47,964 bases of DNA from positions 1-47,964 of the forward strand of contig JBJOIT010000022.1 of assembly GCA_046046915.1 (NCBI GenBank), in the 5' to 3' direction. The notes under the pieces were generated by a model that saw only the letters and a list, made by a program, of their open reading frames with translations, searched no databases and was not told where the DNA came from. Positions 34,320 to 41,880 of the stretch are shown here, piece after piece. Source of the DNA: JBEEJZ01 sp046046915. Its GTDB lineage: Bacteria > Pseudomonadota > Gammaproteobacteria > Burkholderiales > Burkholderiaceae_C. How positions within the stretch are numbered: position 1 is the stretch's first letter; every line of letters begins with the position of its first letter. Position numbers and translations under genes: made by a program.

Positions 34320-34403
34320 AGAAATCTCCGGGAAAGTTGGTAACCGCTTGGTAACTTTTGACCATTGCGGCGGATTCTAGCTTTCCCCTTTGGGGAGATT
34401 TCT
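34320..34403 (-). promoter_or_regulatory. Long-range RNA stem masking the fba ribosome binding site
   Basis: In the minus-strand transcript AGAAATCTCC at the pyk stop (34403 to 34394) is complementary to GGAGATTTCT before fba (34329 to 34320). GGGAAAG (34387 to 34381) further pairs with CTTTCCC (34336 to 34330), giving 17 bp with a six-base bulge. The 44-nt loop contains TTGGTAAC twice (plus-strand 34337-34344 and 34348-34355, 11 bp apart). A local hairpin CCCC-AAA-GGGG (34395 to 34385) overlaps both stems and would compete. The pairing is seen in the sequence; control of fba translation is inferred. Confidence 0.45.
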
Positions 34404-35839
34404 TACGCGACCTGGGTGATTTGCAGCATGTTGGTGCCGCCAGGCGTGCCCATGGGCATGCCGCAGGTGATGGCGTAAATGTCACCCGACTGAACAATCC
34501 CGCGGCTCTTGAGCTCTTTTTCGGCCTGAACCAGTGCCGTGTCGCGGTCGCTGCTGGAGTCCATCAGGATCGGGCGCACGTTGCGGTACAGGGCCATCTT
34601 GCGCTGGGTCGCCAGATTGCGGGTCAGAGCGTAAATAGGCACTTCGTTGGGGTGACGGCTCATCCACAGGGCAGTGGAGCCACTTTCGGTCATGGCCACG
34701 ATGGCCTTGGCGCCCAGATGGTGGGCCGTGAACAGCGCGCCCATGGCAATGGACTGGTCAATTCGGCTGAAGGTCTTGCCGGTGAAGTCGGCGTCGAGCT
34801 TCATGTCCTCGGCGTTTTCTGCGGCATGGCAGATCTTGGCCATCTCCACCACGGTTTCCAAGGGGTACTTGCCGGCGGCAGTTTCGGCCGACAACATCAC
34901 GGCGTCGGTGCCATCAAGCACAGCGTTGGCCACGTCGCTCACCTCGGCACGGGTAGGCACCGGGTTGGTGATCATGGATTCCATCATCTGCGTGGCGGTG
35001 ATGACGACCCGGTCGTTCTCACGGGCCATGCGGATCATGCGCTTTTGCAGGGCTGGCACGGCAGCATTGCCGACTTCAACGGCCAAGTCGCCACGGGCCA
35101 CCATGATGCCGTCGCTGGCCAGCAGGATTTCGAGGAGTCGGGGAATGGCTTCGGCGCGCTCGATCTTGGCAATCAAGCCGGGACGGTGGTTGTACTCGGC
35201 ACCCGCCACATTGCACAGCTGGCGAGCCATTTCCATGTCGGTGGCATTCTTGGGAAAGCTCACGGCCACGTAGTCGGCCTGGAAGCTCATCGCGGTGCGG
35301 ATGTCTTCCATGTCCTTGGCGGTAAGTGCAGGCGCGGTCAGACCACCACCCTGCTTGTTGATGCCCTTGTTGTTGGACAGCTCGCCACCGAGCTTGACGG
35401 TGGTGTGCACCTGCTCGCCTCGTACAGCGTCCACGGTGATCACGATCAGGCCGTCATTGAGCAGGAGCACGTCACCGGCCTTGACTTCACGCGGCAGGGC
35501 TTTGTAGTCCAGACCCACGGCGTCGATGTCGCCCAACTCGGTGCGGGCCGCATCGAGAATGAATTTTTGGCCAGGCTCCAGAAACACCTTGCCCTCGGCA
35601 AACTTGCCGACGCGAATCTTCGGGCCTTGAAGGTCGGCCATGATGGCCACTTCTCGGCCGGCACGGCGGGCGGCCTCGCGCACCATCATGGCGCGGTCGA
35701 TGTGGTCTTGTGCTTTGCCGTGGCTAAAGTTGAGCCGAACGACGTTGGTGCCGGCGCGAATCAGTTGCTCAAGGATGGCCGGATCGCTGGAAGCTGGGCC
35801 GAGGGTGGCAACGATTTTGGTAGCGCGACGTGGAACCAT
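34403..35839 (-). CDS. pyk: Pyruvate kinase
   Basis: A 478-residue glycolytic enzyme that makes pyruvate and ATP from phosphoenolpyruvate and ADP. Motifs are TKIVATLGPASSDP (about 6-19), NVVRLNFSHG (about 33-42), the metal- and substrate-binding MVARGDLAVEVGN (about 246-258), and ITATQMMESMITNPVPTRAEVSDVANAVLDGTDAVMLSAETAAGKYP (about 274-320, containing the signature threonine and glutamate). Length is normal. A good AGGAGA lies upstream of the ATG. It sits between pgk and fba on the same strand. Confidence 0.97.
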   Translation of the reverse strand: MVPRRATKIVATLGPASSDPAILEQLIRAGTNVVRLNFSHGKAQDHIDRAMMVREAARRAGREVAIMADLQGPKIRVGKFAEGKVFLEPGQKFILDAARTELGDIDAVGLDYKALPREVKAGDVLLLNDGLIVITVDAVRGEQVHTTVKLGGELSNNKGINKQGGGLTAPALTAKDMEDIRTAMSFQADYVAVSFPKNATDMEMARQLCNVAGAEYNHRPGLIAKIERAEAIPRLLEILLASDGIMVARGDLAVEVGNAAVPALQKRMIRMARENDRVVITATQMMESMITNPVPTRAEVSDVANAVLDGTDAVMLSAETAAGKYPLETVVEMAKICHAAENAEDMKLDADFTGKTFSRIDQSIAMGALFTAHHLGAKAIVAMTESGSTALWMSRHPNEVPIYALTRNLATQRKMALYRNVRPILMDSSSDRDTALVQAEKELKSRGIVQSGDIYAITCGMPMGTPGGTNMLQITQVA

Positions 35840-35892
35840 GACTTATCTTCTCCTGTGAATAGGGGGAAGATTCTTGCACGGAAGTGGTTACA

Positions 35893-35917
35893 AGGGGGCA
35901 TCAAGCTGCACCCCCCT
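35893..35917 (-). other. Weak hairpin between pgk and pyk
   Basis: AGGGGG (35893-35898) can pair with CCCCCT (35912-35917) across a 13-base loop. It lies 18 bases past the pgk stop in the 96-bp spacer. There is no T-run, so it is a stabilising or attenuating element at most. Confidence 0.3.
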
Positions 35918-35935
35918 GTGTGGGCCTGAACTCAA

Positions 35936-37129
35936 TCAGGCGTTGGCGCGTCGCGTCAGGATCTCAAAAGCCGGCAGGGTTTTGCCCTCGAGCACCTCCA
36001 GGAAAGCGCCGCCGCCAGTGGAGATGTAACCCACCTGCTTCTCCATACCGTACTTGGCAATGGCCGCCAACGTATCACCACCACCTGCAATGCTGAAGGC
36101 GCTGGAATCGGCAATGGCCTGGGCAATAACGCGCGTGCCATTCTCAAAGGCAGCAAACTCAAACACGCCCACGGGGCCGTTCCAGACGATGGTGCCCGCG
36201 GACTTGAGCTGTTCAGCCAATGCAGCTGCGGTTTGCGGGCCAATGTCCAAAATGAGGTCGTCGTCCGCCACGTCGGTGGCAGCCTTGACGGTGGCGGGCG
36301 CATCGGCAGCAAAGGTTTTGGCGGTCACGACGTCCACCGGAATCGGCACTGCGGCACCACGGGCCTTCATGGCGTCGATGACGGCACGGGCTTGGTCCAC
36401 CAGGTCTTTTTCAGCCAAGCTCTTGCCGATATTCAGGCCGGCAGCCAGCATGAAGGTGTTGGCAATACCGCCGCCCACGATGAGTTGATCCACCTTGGTG
36501 GCCAGACTTTGGAGGATGGTGAGTTTGGTGGACACCTTGGAGCCGGCCACGATGGCTACCAATGGGCGCTTGGGGGATGCCAAGGCTTTGCTGATGGCGT
36601 CCATCTCGGCGGCCAGCAGGGGGCCGGCGCAGGCCGTTGCGGCGTATTGGGCAATGCCGTACGTCGAGGCTTCAGCACGGTGGGCAGTACCAAAGGCGTC
36701 GTGCACAAAGATGTCGCACAGGGCCGCCATTTTCTTGGCCAGGTCTTCGTTGTTCTTTTTCTCGCCTTTGTTGACACGGCAGTTTTCCAGCAGCACCACC
36801 TGCCCGGGCTGCACGGTCACGCTGTCTACCCAGTTGGAGACCAGTGGCACCTCGCGGCCCAGCAGTTGGGCCATGCGCTGTGCGACAGGCGCCAAGGAGT
36901 CTTCAGCCTTGAACTCGCCTTCGGTAGGGCGCCCCAGGTGAGAGGTCACCATCACGGCAGCGCCGGCATCCAGTGCCATCTGGATACAGGGCACCGAGGC
37001 GCGGATGCGCGTGTCTTCGGTGATGGCGCCGGCATCGTCTTGCGGCACGTTGAGGTCGGCACGAATAAACACGCGGCGACCGGCCACCTTGCCTTGGGCA
37101 CACAGATCGGAAAAGCGAATGACGTTCAT
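35936..37129 (-). CDS. pgk: Phosphoglycerate kinase
   Basis: A 397-residue enzyme that transfers phosphate between 1,3-bisphosphoglycerate and ADP. Motifs are RVFIRADLNVPQD (about 18-30), TSHLGRPTEGEF (near 60), LLENCRVNKGEKKN (near 108), VAIVAGSKVSTKL (about 192-204), IVWNGPVGVFEF (about 323-334) and the C-terminal GGGDTLAAIAKYG then ISTGGGAFLEVLEGKTLPA. ATG 37129 gives the usual start; ATG 37150 would add seven residues. It lies upstream of pyk and fba on the same strand, so the three form a lower-glycolysis group. Confidence 0.97.
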   Translation of the reverse strand: MNVIRFSDLCAQGKVAGRRVFIRADLNVPQDDAGAITEDTRIRASVPCIQMALDAGAAVMVTSHLGRPTEGEFKAEDSLAPVAQRMAQLLGREVPLVSNWVDSVTVQPGQVVLLENCRVNKGEKKNNEDLAKKMAALCDIFVHDAFGTAHRAEASTYGIAQYAATACAGPLLAAEMDAISKALASPKRPLVAIVAGSKVSTKLTILQSLATKVDQLIVGGGIANTFMLAAGLNIGKSLAEKDLVDQARAVIDAMKARGAAVPIPVDVVTAKTFAADAPATVKAATDVADDDLILDIGPQTAAALAEQLKSAGTIVWNGPVGVFEFAAFENGTRVIAQAIADSSAFSIAGGGDTLAAIAKYGMEKQVGYISTGGGAFLEVLEGKTLPAFEILTRRANA

Positions 37130-37156
37130 GATGAGAGGGTGGTTGGACATTAAGAG

Positions 37157-37175
37157 CTGCGCCGCTTGGGCGCAG
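37157..37175 (-). terminator. Hairpin between fmt and pgk
   Basis: Perfect stem CTGCGCC (37157-37163), loop GCTTG, GGCGCAG (37169-37175), 15 bases after the fmt stop and just before the pgk start on the minus strand. The following CTCTTAATG is a weak tail. It may end the def-fmt transcript or lie in the pgk leader. Confidence 0.4.
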
Positions 37176-37189
37176 TGACCAGCAGAATT

Positions 37190-38167
37190 TTAGGTTCCGC
37201 CCAGTAACAAGCCGGGTTCAATTTTGCAGCCGCGCAGGAAATCGGCCACGGCCAGGCGCTTGCCACCGGGGCGCTGGACTTCGGTGATGAAAACCACGCC
37301 GCTGCCGGCAGCCACCACGAGCGCATTGCTGTTCACGGCCAGTAACTCGCCAGGCGCCGGCTGCTCGTGCATGGCGTCGGCGGGGACATCAGCCGGAACA
37401 TGGGCAGCCCAGACTTTGAGCACCTCGCCCGCCAGGGTCGTGGCCGCCCCGGGGAACGGGTTGAAAGCGCGCACTCGCCGAGCGATCAAATCTGCAGGCA
37501 GGGTCCAGTCGATGGCAGCCTCATGCTTTTCGATTTTGTGGGCGTAGGTCACGCCCTGTGCCGGTTGTGGTGTGGCCGGCAGGCCACCGGCCTTCAGTTG
37601 GTCCAGGGCCAGCACGATCAGACGCCCGCCCAGATCAGCCAATTGATCATGCAGGGTCGCAGTGGTGTCAGCGTCAGTCATGGGCACCGCCTGCATCAGC
37701 AGGATGTCACCTGTGTCCAGGCCGGCGTCCATCTGCATGATGGTGATACCTGTCTGCGAGTCACCCGCTTCGATGGCCCGATGGATCGGTGCCGCACCAC
37801 GCCAGCGCGGCAACAAGGAGCCGTGGATGTTCAGGCACCCGAACGCCGGTGCATCCAGCACCCATTGCGGCAGGATGAGGCCATAGGCGGCCACAATCAT
37901 GGCATCGGCTTGGGCAGCACAGATGGCCTCTTGGGCCTGTTGCGCATCTTCTGGGTATTTGCCATCCAGCCGCAGGCTGCGTGGCTGGACCACAGGGATG
38001 CCCAGCGACTGCGCACACTGCTTTACAGGCGAGGGCTGCAGCTTCATGCCACGGCCAGCCGGCCGATCGGGCTGGGTCATGACCAGCACAATGTCGTGAC
38101 CCGCCTGATGGAGCTGTTCTAGCGCCACCCGGGCAAACTCGGGTGTGCCGGCAAAGATCAGTCTCAA
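37190..38167 (-). CDS. fmt: Methionyl-tRNA formyltransferase
   Basis: A 325-residue enzyme that formylates initiator Met-tRNA using 10-formyltetrahydrofolate. Catalytic motifs are LNIHGSLLPRWRGAAPIHRAI (about 109-129, with the Asn and His) and MDAGLDTGDILL (about 144-155, with the Asp). The start RLIFAGTPEFARVALEQL and the C-terminal OB-like domain (FNPFPGAATTLAGEVLKVW) are typical. It overlaps def by four bases (ATGA), so the two are coupled as in most bacteria. Confidence 0.96.
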   Translation of the reverse strand: MRLIFAGTPEFARVALEQLHQAGHDIVLVMTQPDRPAGRGMKLQPSPVKQCAQSLGIPVVQPRSLRLDGKYPEDAQQAQEAICAAQADAMIVAAYGLILPQWVLDAPAFGCLNIHGSLLPRWRGAAPIHRAIEAGDSQTGITIMQMDAGLDTGDILLMQAVPMTDADTTATLHDQLADLGGRLIVLALDQLKAGGLPATPQPAQGVTYAHKIEKHEAAIDWTLPADLIARRVRAFNPFPGAATTLAGEVLKVWAAHVPADVPADAMHEQPAPGELLAVNSNALVVAAGSGVVFITEVQRPGGKRLAVADFLRGCKIEPGLLLGGT

Positions 38168-38673
38168 CGGCTTTCCTCGCGCTTGGCCTTGACCAGTTTG
38201 GTCTTGATGCGGTTGCGCTTGAGAAGCGACAGGTATTCAACAAACACCTTGCCCATCAAGTGATCCATTTCATGCTGGATGCACACGGCCAGCAGACCAT
38301 CGGCACTGATCACACGTGACACACCTTCGCCGTCCAGAGCGCGCACTTGCACCTCGTCAAAGCGCTCGACACCGTCGTAAATGCCGGGGACGGAGAGACA
38401 GCCTTCTTCATTGAGATGCTTGGTGGGGCTGGTACTGATCAACTCAGGATTAATCAGGACCAGGGGATCGTCTCGCGTCTCTGAAAGGTCGATGACAATC
38501 AAACGCTCATGCACGTTGACCTGGGTAGCCGCCAGGCCAATACCCGGCGCGGCATACATGGTTTCCAGCATGTCGGCGATGAGGGTCTTGATGCGCGCGT
38601 CCACCGCTTGCACCGGCTTGGCCACGGTGTTGAGCCGTGGATCGGGATAACAAAGAATGGGTAGTAATGCCAT
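38164..38673 (-). CDS. def: Peptide deformylase
   Basis: A 169-residue metalloenzyme that removes the N-formyl group from new proteins. The three signature motifs are GIGLAATQ (about 44-51), EGCLSVP (about 88-94) and QHEMDHLMG (about 131-139, with the metal-binding HxxxH). ATG 38673 gives MALLPILCYPDPRL, the normal start; the open frame continues upstream without family similarity. It overlaps fmt downstream and is divergent from the LysM gene. Confidence 0.96.
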   Translation of the reverse strand: MALLPILCYPDPRLNTVAKPVQAVDARIKTLIADMLETMYAAPGIGLAATQVNVHERLIVIDLSETRDDPLVLINPELISTSPTKHLNEEGCLSVPGIYDGVERFDEVQVRALDGEGVSRVISADGLLAVCIQHEMDHLMGKVFVEYLSLLKRNRIKTKLVKAKREESR

Positions 38674-38829
38674 GGGTACTTCCGGAGGAATAAGTGTATT
38701 TTCGCCACTTTTACGCGTGGCCGCAGGTGGCTGTGGCTGCCGCCATTGCCCCACCCGGGGCTTGAGCGCAAAATCCACATCTTGCTGCCGGGCTGTTTGG
38801 CCTGCCCTGGTCTGACAATACGGTTCACC

Positions 38830-40059
38830 ATGATGCAAACGATGACGTCAAATTCTTCACTCAAACCTTTGTTGGCCGCACTGCTTATGGGCGCCGTCGT
38901 CGCCTTACCCGGCTGGGCGCAAAACCTCACGGTCACGCCCCAGCAAAAAGCCAACGCACAAAAAGTGGCCCAGTCCGGCGTGCCCTTGAGCGACCTCAGT
39001 CCCAACGCGCCATCGAGCTACACCGTCAAAAGTGGTGACACCCTGTGGGCGATTTCGGGCCTGTTTCTGACCACCCCATGGCGCTGGCCCGAGCTTTGGG
39101 GCATGAATCTCGACGACATCCGCAATCCACACCGCATCTATCCGGGCCAGGTGCTTTATCTGGACACCAAGGACGGCGTTGCACGCTTGCGCAGTGGCAT
39201 AGCCAACAACGCCAACGGCAGCGCTGACACCACCATGGAAACGCTGCGAGTGTCACCACGCACACGCGTGGGGAGCCTGGCAGAAGCCGCCATTCCGACC
39301 ATCGACACCAATGCCATCGAACCCTTCTTGGCAGAACCCATCGTGGTGGATGAGCAGGGCTTGAGCGCTGCGCCCCGCATCGTGGCAGCAGCGCAAGAAG
39401 GTCGGGTTCTGTTGGCACGCGGTGATCGCGCCTACGCTCGCGGACCTGCATCTGCCCCCCTGTTGGAGGTGTCTGGCCAGGCGCGCCTGTACCGCGTGTT
39501 TCGCAATGCGACCGCTCTGAAAGACCCGATCAGCGGCGAAGTGCTGGGCTACGAGGCCCAATTCGTCGGCAAGGCCAGCCTCGAACGTTCTGAAGGTACG
39601 CAAACCACGACCCTTGCTGACGGCAAGTCGCAAACAGCCGTGATTCCGGCCACCATCGACATCGTGGGCGCCAAAGAAGAAATGCGCGTGGGTGACCGCT
39701 TGCTGCCAGAACCGGCGCGCGAATTCAACACCTACATTCCCCACGCGCCTGCCAGCCCTACCGACGCACGCGTGGTATCGGTCTACGGCAGCGCCGTGGC
39801 CAATGCCGCGCAAAGCCAGGTGGTGGCCATCAACAAAGGGCAACGTGACGGCATGGAACGCGGCCATGTGATGGCGATCCTGAAAGACGGGGCCCGCCTG
39901 GTGGATAAAACGGATCCCGAGCGCGCCCAGCTCAAACTGCCTGATGAACGCAATGGCCTGCTGATCGTGTTCCGTACCTTTGATCGCGTGTCGTATGCGC
40001 TGGTGCTCAATATCAAAGACGCCGTGCGTGTAGGCGACCGACTGGTCAACCCCCGCTGA
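38830..40059 (+). CDS. LysM domain exported protein
   Basis: A 409-residue protein with a signal peptide cleaved after GWA at residue 30 (then QNLTVTPQQK). One LysM domain near residues 56-105 (SYTVKSGDTLWAISGLFLTT, then RWPELWGMNLDDIRNPHRIYPGQVLYL) should bind peptidoglycan in the periplasm. The rest is beta-rich with no known catalytic motif. ATG 38830 is the first codon giving a good signal peptide; 38842 is an alternative. A LysM gene immediately before dprA is a layout I recall as typical of betaproteobacteria. Function is likely envelope maintenance. Confidence 0.88.
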   Translation: MMQTMTSNSSLKPLLAALLMGAVVALPGWAQNLTVTPQQKANAQKVAQSGVPLSDLSPNAPSSYTVKSGDTLWAISGLFLTTPWRWPELWGMNLDDIRNPHRIYPGQVLYLDTKDGVARLRSGIANNANGSADTTMETLRVSPRTRVGSLAEAAIPTIDTNAIEPFLAEPIVVDEQGLSAAPRIVAAAQEGRVLLARGDRAYARGPASAPLLEVSGQARLYRVFRNATALKDPISGEVLGYEAQFVGKASLERSEGTQTTTLADGKSQTAVIPATIDIVGAKEEMRVGDRLLPEPAREFNTYIPHAPASPTDARVVSVYGSAVANAAQSQVVAINKGQRDGMERGHVMAILKDGARLVDKTDPERAQLKLPDERNGLLIVFRTFDRVSYALVLNIKDAVRVGDRLVNPR

Positions 40060-40082
40060 TTTCATCTGAAGCCGGCCCTGCC

Positions 40083-41282
40083 ATGACCCGTGATGAGCTC
40101 AGTGGCTGGTTACGGCTGACGCTCACGCCAGGCGTGGGAGACAGCACCGCCCGCAAGCTGTTGGCGAGCTTCGGCCCGCCTGATGGGATTTTTCAGCAAA
40201 GCCTGCTGGCCTTGCGCCAGGTCGTCAATGACAAGCAAGCCACAGCACTGTTAGAAGAGCCGCCCGAGCTGGCCGCCTTGGTCGACACCACCTGGCAGTG
40301 GCTGCAGGGCTCCAACGGCGATCCCCCGGAATGGCGCCATGTGGCTGTTTTAGGCGACGAGGCTTACCCAGCCGCTCTCTTGACGCTCGAAGACCCACCG
40401 CTATTACTCTATGTTCGGGGTGCACGCCAGGTGGTTCAACATGCCCTGCAGCAGGGCCAAAACCCTCACACGGCAGCCGTTCAGGCACTCCACCGAAGCT
40501 TGGCCCACAGCCTTGCGGTGGTGGGCAGTCGTAATCCCACGCCACAAGGCGCCAGCAACGCCCGCGACTTTTCACAAGCCCTGAGTGCAGCCGGCGTAAC
40601 GATTGTGTCTGGCCTGGCCCTGGGTGTGGATGGTGCCGCGCATGATGGTGCCTTGTTGGGCATGGGTCCTGATCAGGATCGCCTGGCCACACTGGCGGTC
40701 GTTGGCACGGGCTTGGACCGGGTCTATCCGCAGGCGCATCGCCCCTTGGCCCATCGCATTGCAGAGCAGGGCTTACTGATCAGCGAATACCCCCTGGGCA
40801 CGCCGCCGCTGCAGGCCAACTTTCCCAAACGCAACCGCTTGATCTCGGGTCTGACCCGAGGCACGCTGGTGGTGGAGGCGGCCCTCAAATCGGGTTCGCT
40901 GATCACCGCGCGGCTGGCCTCCGAACAGGGCAAGGACGTTTTTGCCATACCGGGCTCCATACACTCGGCACAGTCCCGCGGCTGCCACGCACTCATCAAG
41001 CAAGGTGCCAAACTGGTAGAAAACACGCAGGATGTGCTGGAGGAGTTGCTCCCCGCACACCCCGAGGTCAGATTGACCGCGCCGGTGCTCGATGCTCCTG
41101 AGCCGCAGGGCGATGACGCGCTGCTTGAAGCGCTGGGCTTTGATCCGGTGGGTCTGGACGCTCTGCAGGCCCGTACCGGTCTTGACACGGCAGCGCTGCA
41201 GGTGGCGCTGATGACACTTGAGCTGGATGGCCGCCTCGCCCGACTGCCTGGCGGCCTGTTTCAGCGCATGGCAAGCGCCTAA
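40083..41282 (+). CDS. dprA: DNA-processing protein DprA
   Basis: A 399-residue DprA/Smf protein that loads RecA on incoming single-stranded DNA during natural transformation. The Rossmann-like core covers about residues 95-310. Its motifs are AVVGSRNPTPQGASNARDF (about 140-158), IVSGLALGVDGAAHDGAL (about 174-191), and FPKRNRLISGLTRGTLVVEAALKSGSLITARLA (about 247-279, the conserved G-S-x-T-A loop). A winged-helix-like C-terminal domain (LEALGFDPVGLDALQARTGLD) is present. It lies between the LysM gene and smg, probably in one transcript. Confidence 0.94.
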   Translation: MTRDELSGWLRLTLTPGVGDSTARKLLASFGPPDGIFQQSLLALRQVVNDKQATALLEEPPELAALVDTTWQWLQGSNGDPPEWRHVAVLGDEAYPAALLTLEDPPLLLYVRGARQVVQHALQQGQNPHTAAVQALHRSLAHSLAVVGSRNPTPQGASNARDFSQALSAAGVTIVSGLALGVDGAAHDGALLGMGPDQDRLATLAVVGTGLDRVYPQAHRPLAHRIAEQGLLISEYPLGTPPLQANFPKRNRLISGLTRGTLVVEAALKSGSLITARLASEQGKDVFAIPGSIHSAQSRGCHALIKQGAKLVENTQDVLEELLPAHPEVRLTAPVLDAPEPQGDDALLEALGFDPVGLDALQARTGLDTAALQVALMTLELDGRLARLPGGLFQRMASA

Positions 41283-41348
41283 ACGCAGAAAAGCGGCAGA
41301 AGTCCGGCCAACGCACACAAGCCTTCAGTTCTGGGCTACATTGGCTCC

Positions 41349-41864
41349 ATGTTTGAAGTTCTGGTCTTCGTTTACGAAAATTACTGGCGCGGCGATGCGT
41401 GTCCTGAAGGGGAGCATCTGCAACGCAAGCTGCATGCGGTCGGCTTTGAAAATGACGAAATTGAGGAAGCACTCGCCTGGCTCAGCGGCTTGAAGCTGGC
41501 AGCGCACAGCACGCAGCATCCGTCACCCGCCTCCGATGACACGTTAGCCCTGGCTGCACCCGGTATTCCTGTGATGCTGGCCCACCCCTCAACCACCAGC
41601 ATGCGGGTGTATTCGGCGCTTGAGCAAGATCACCTGGGCGCGGACTGCCTGGGTTTCATCTGCTTTCTGGAAGCAGCAGGCGTACTGCCTGCGCACATGC
41701 GCGAAGTCGTCGTCGACCGCGCCATGGCCGTGCCCGAGTCGCCGGTCTCTGTCGACGACCTCAAGATCATTGTGCTGATGGTGTACTGGAGCTTTGGCGA
41801 GGAACCCGATGCCCTGGTTCTGGACGAGCTGTGCGAGGACGCCAGCGACCGCATCGCCCACTAA
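41349..41864 (+). CDS. smg: Smg family protein (DUF494)
   Basis: A 171-residue protein of the DUF494/Smg family: MFEVLVFVYENYWRGDACPE at the start, FENDEIEEALAWLSGL near 37, and a C-terminal ALVLDELCEDASDRIAH. The family name comes from its place near smf/dprA and its biochemical role is unknown. Length fits betaproteobacterial members. It follows dprA by 66 bp. The expected next gene in many relatives is topA, but here a convergent DUF1631 gene follows. Confidence 0.9.
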   Translation: MFEVLVFVYENYWRGDACPEGEHLQRKLHAVGFENDEIEEALAWLSGLKLAAHSTQHPSPASDDTLALAAPGIPVMLAHPSTTSMRVYSALEQDHLGADCLGFICFLEAAGVLPAHMREVVVDRAMAVPESPVSVDDLKIIVLMVYWSFGEEPDALVLDELCEDASDRIAH

Positions 41865-41880
41865 CCCTGACCAGCAGAGC

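Noticed and set aside
34358..35929. A 523-codon plus-strand frame opposite pyk
   Set aside because: Its reading follows the third-base bias of pyk and has no recognisable domain.
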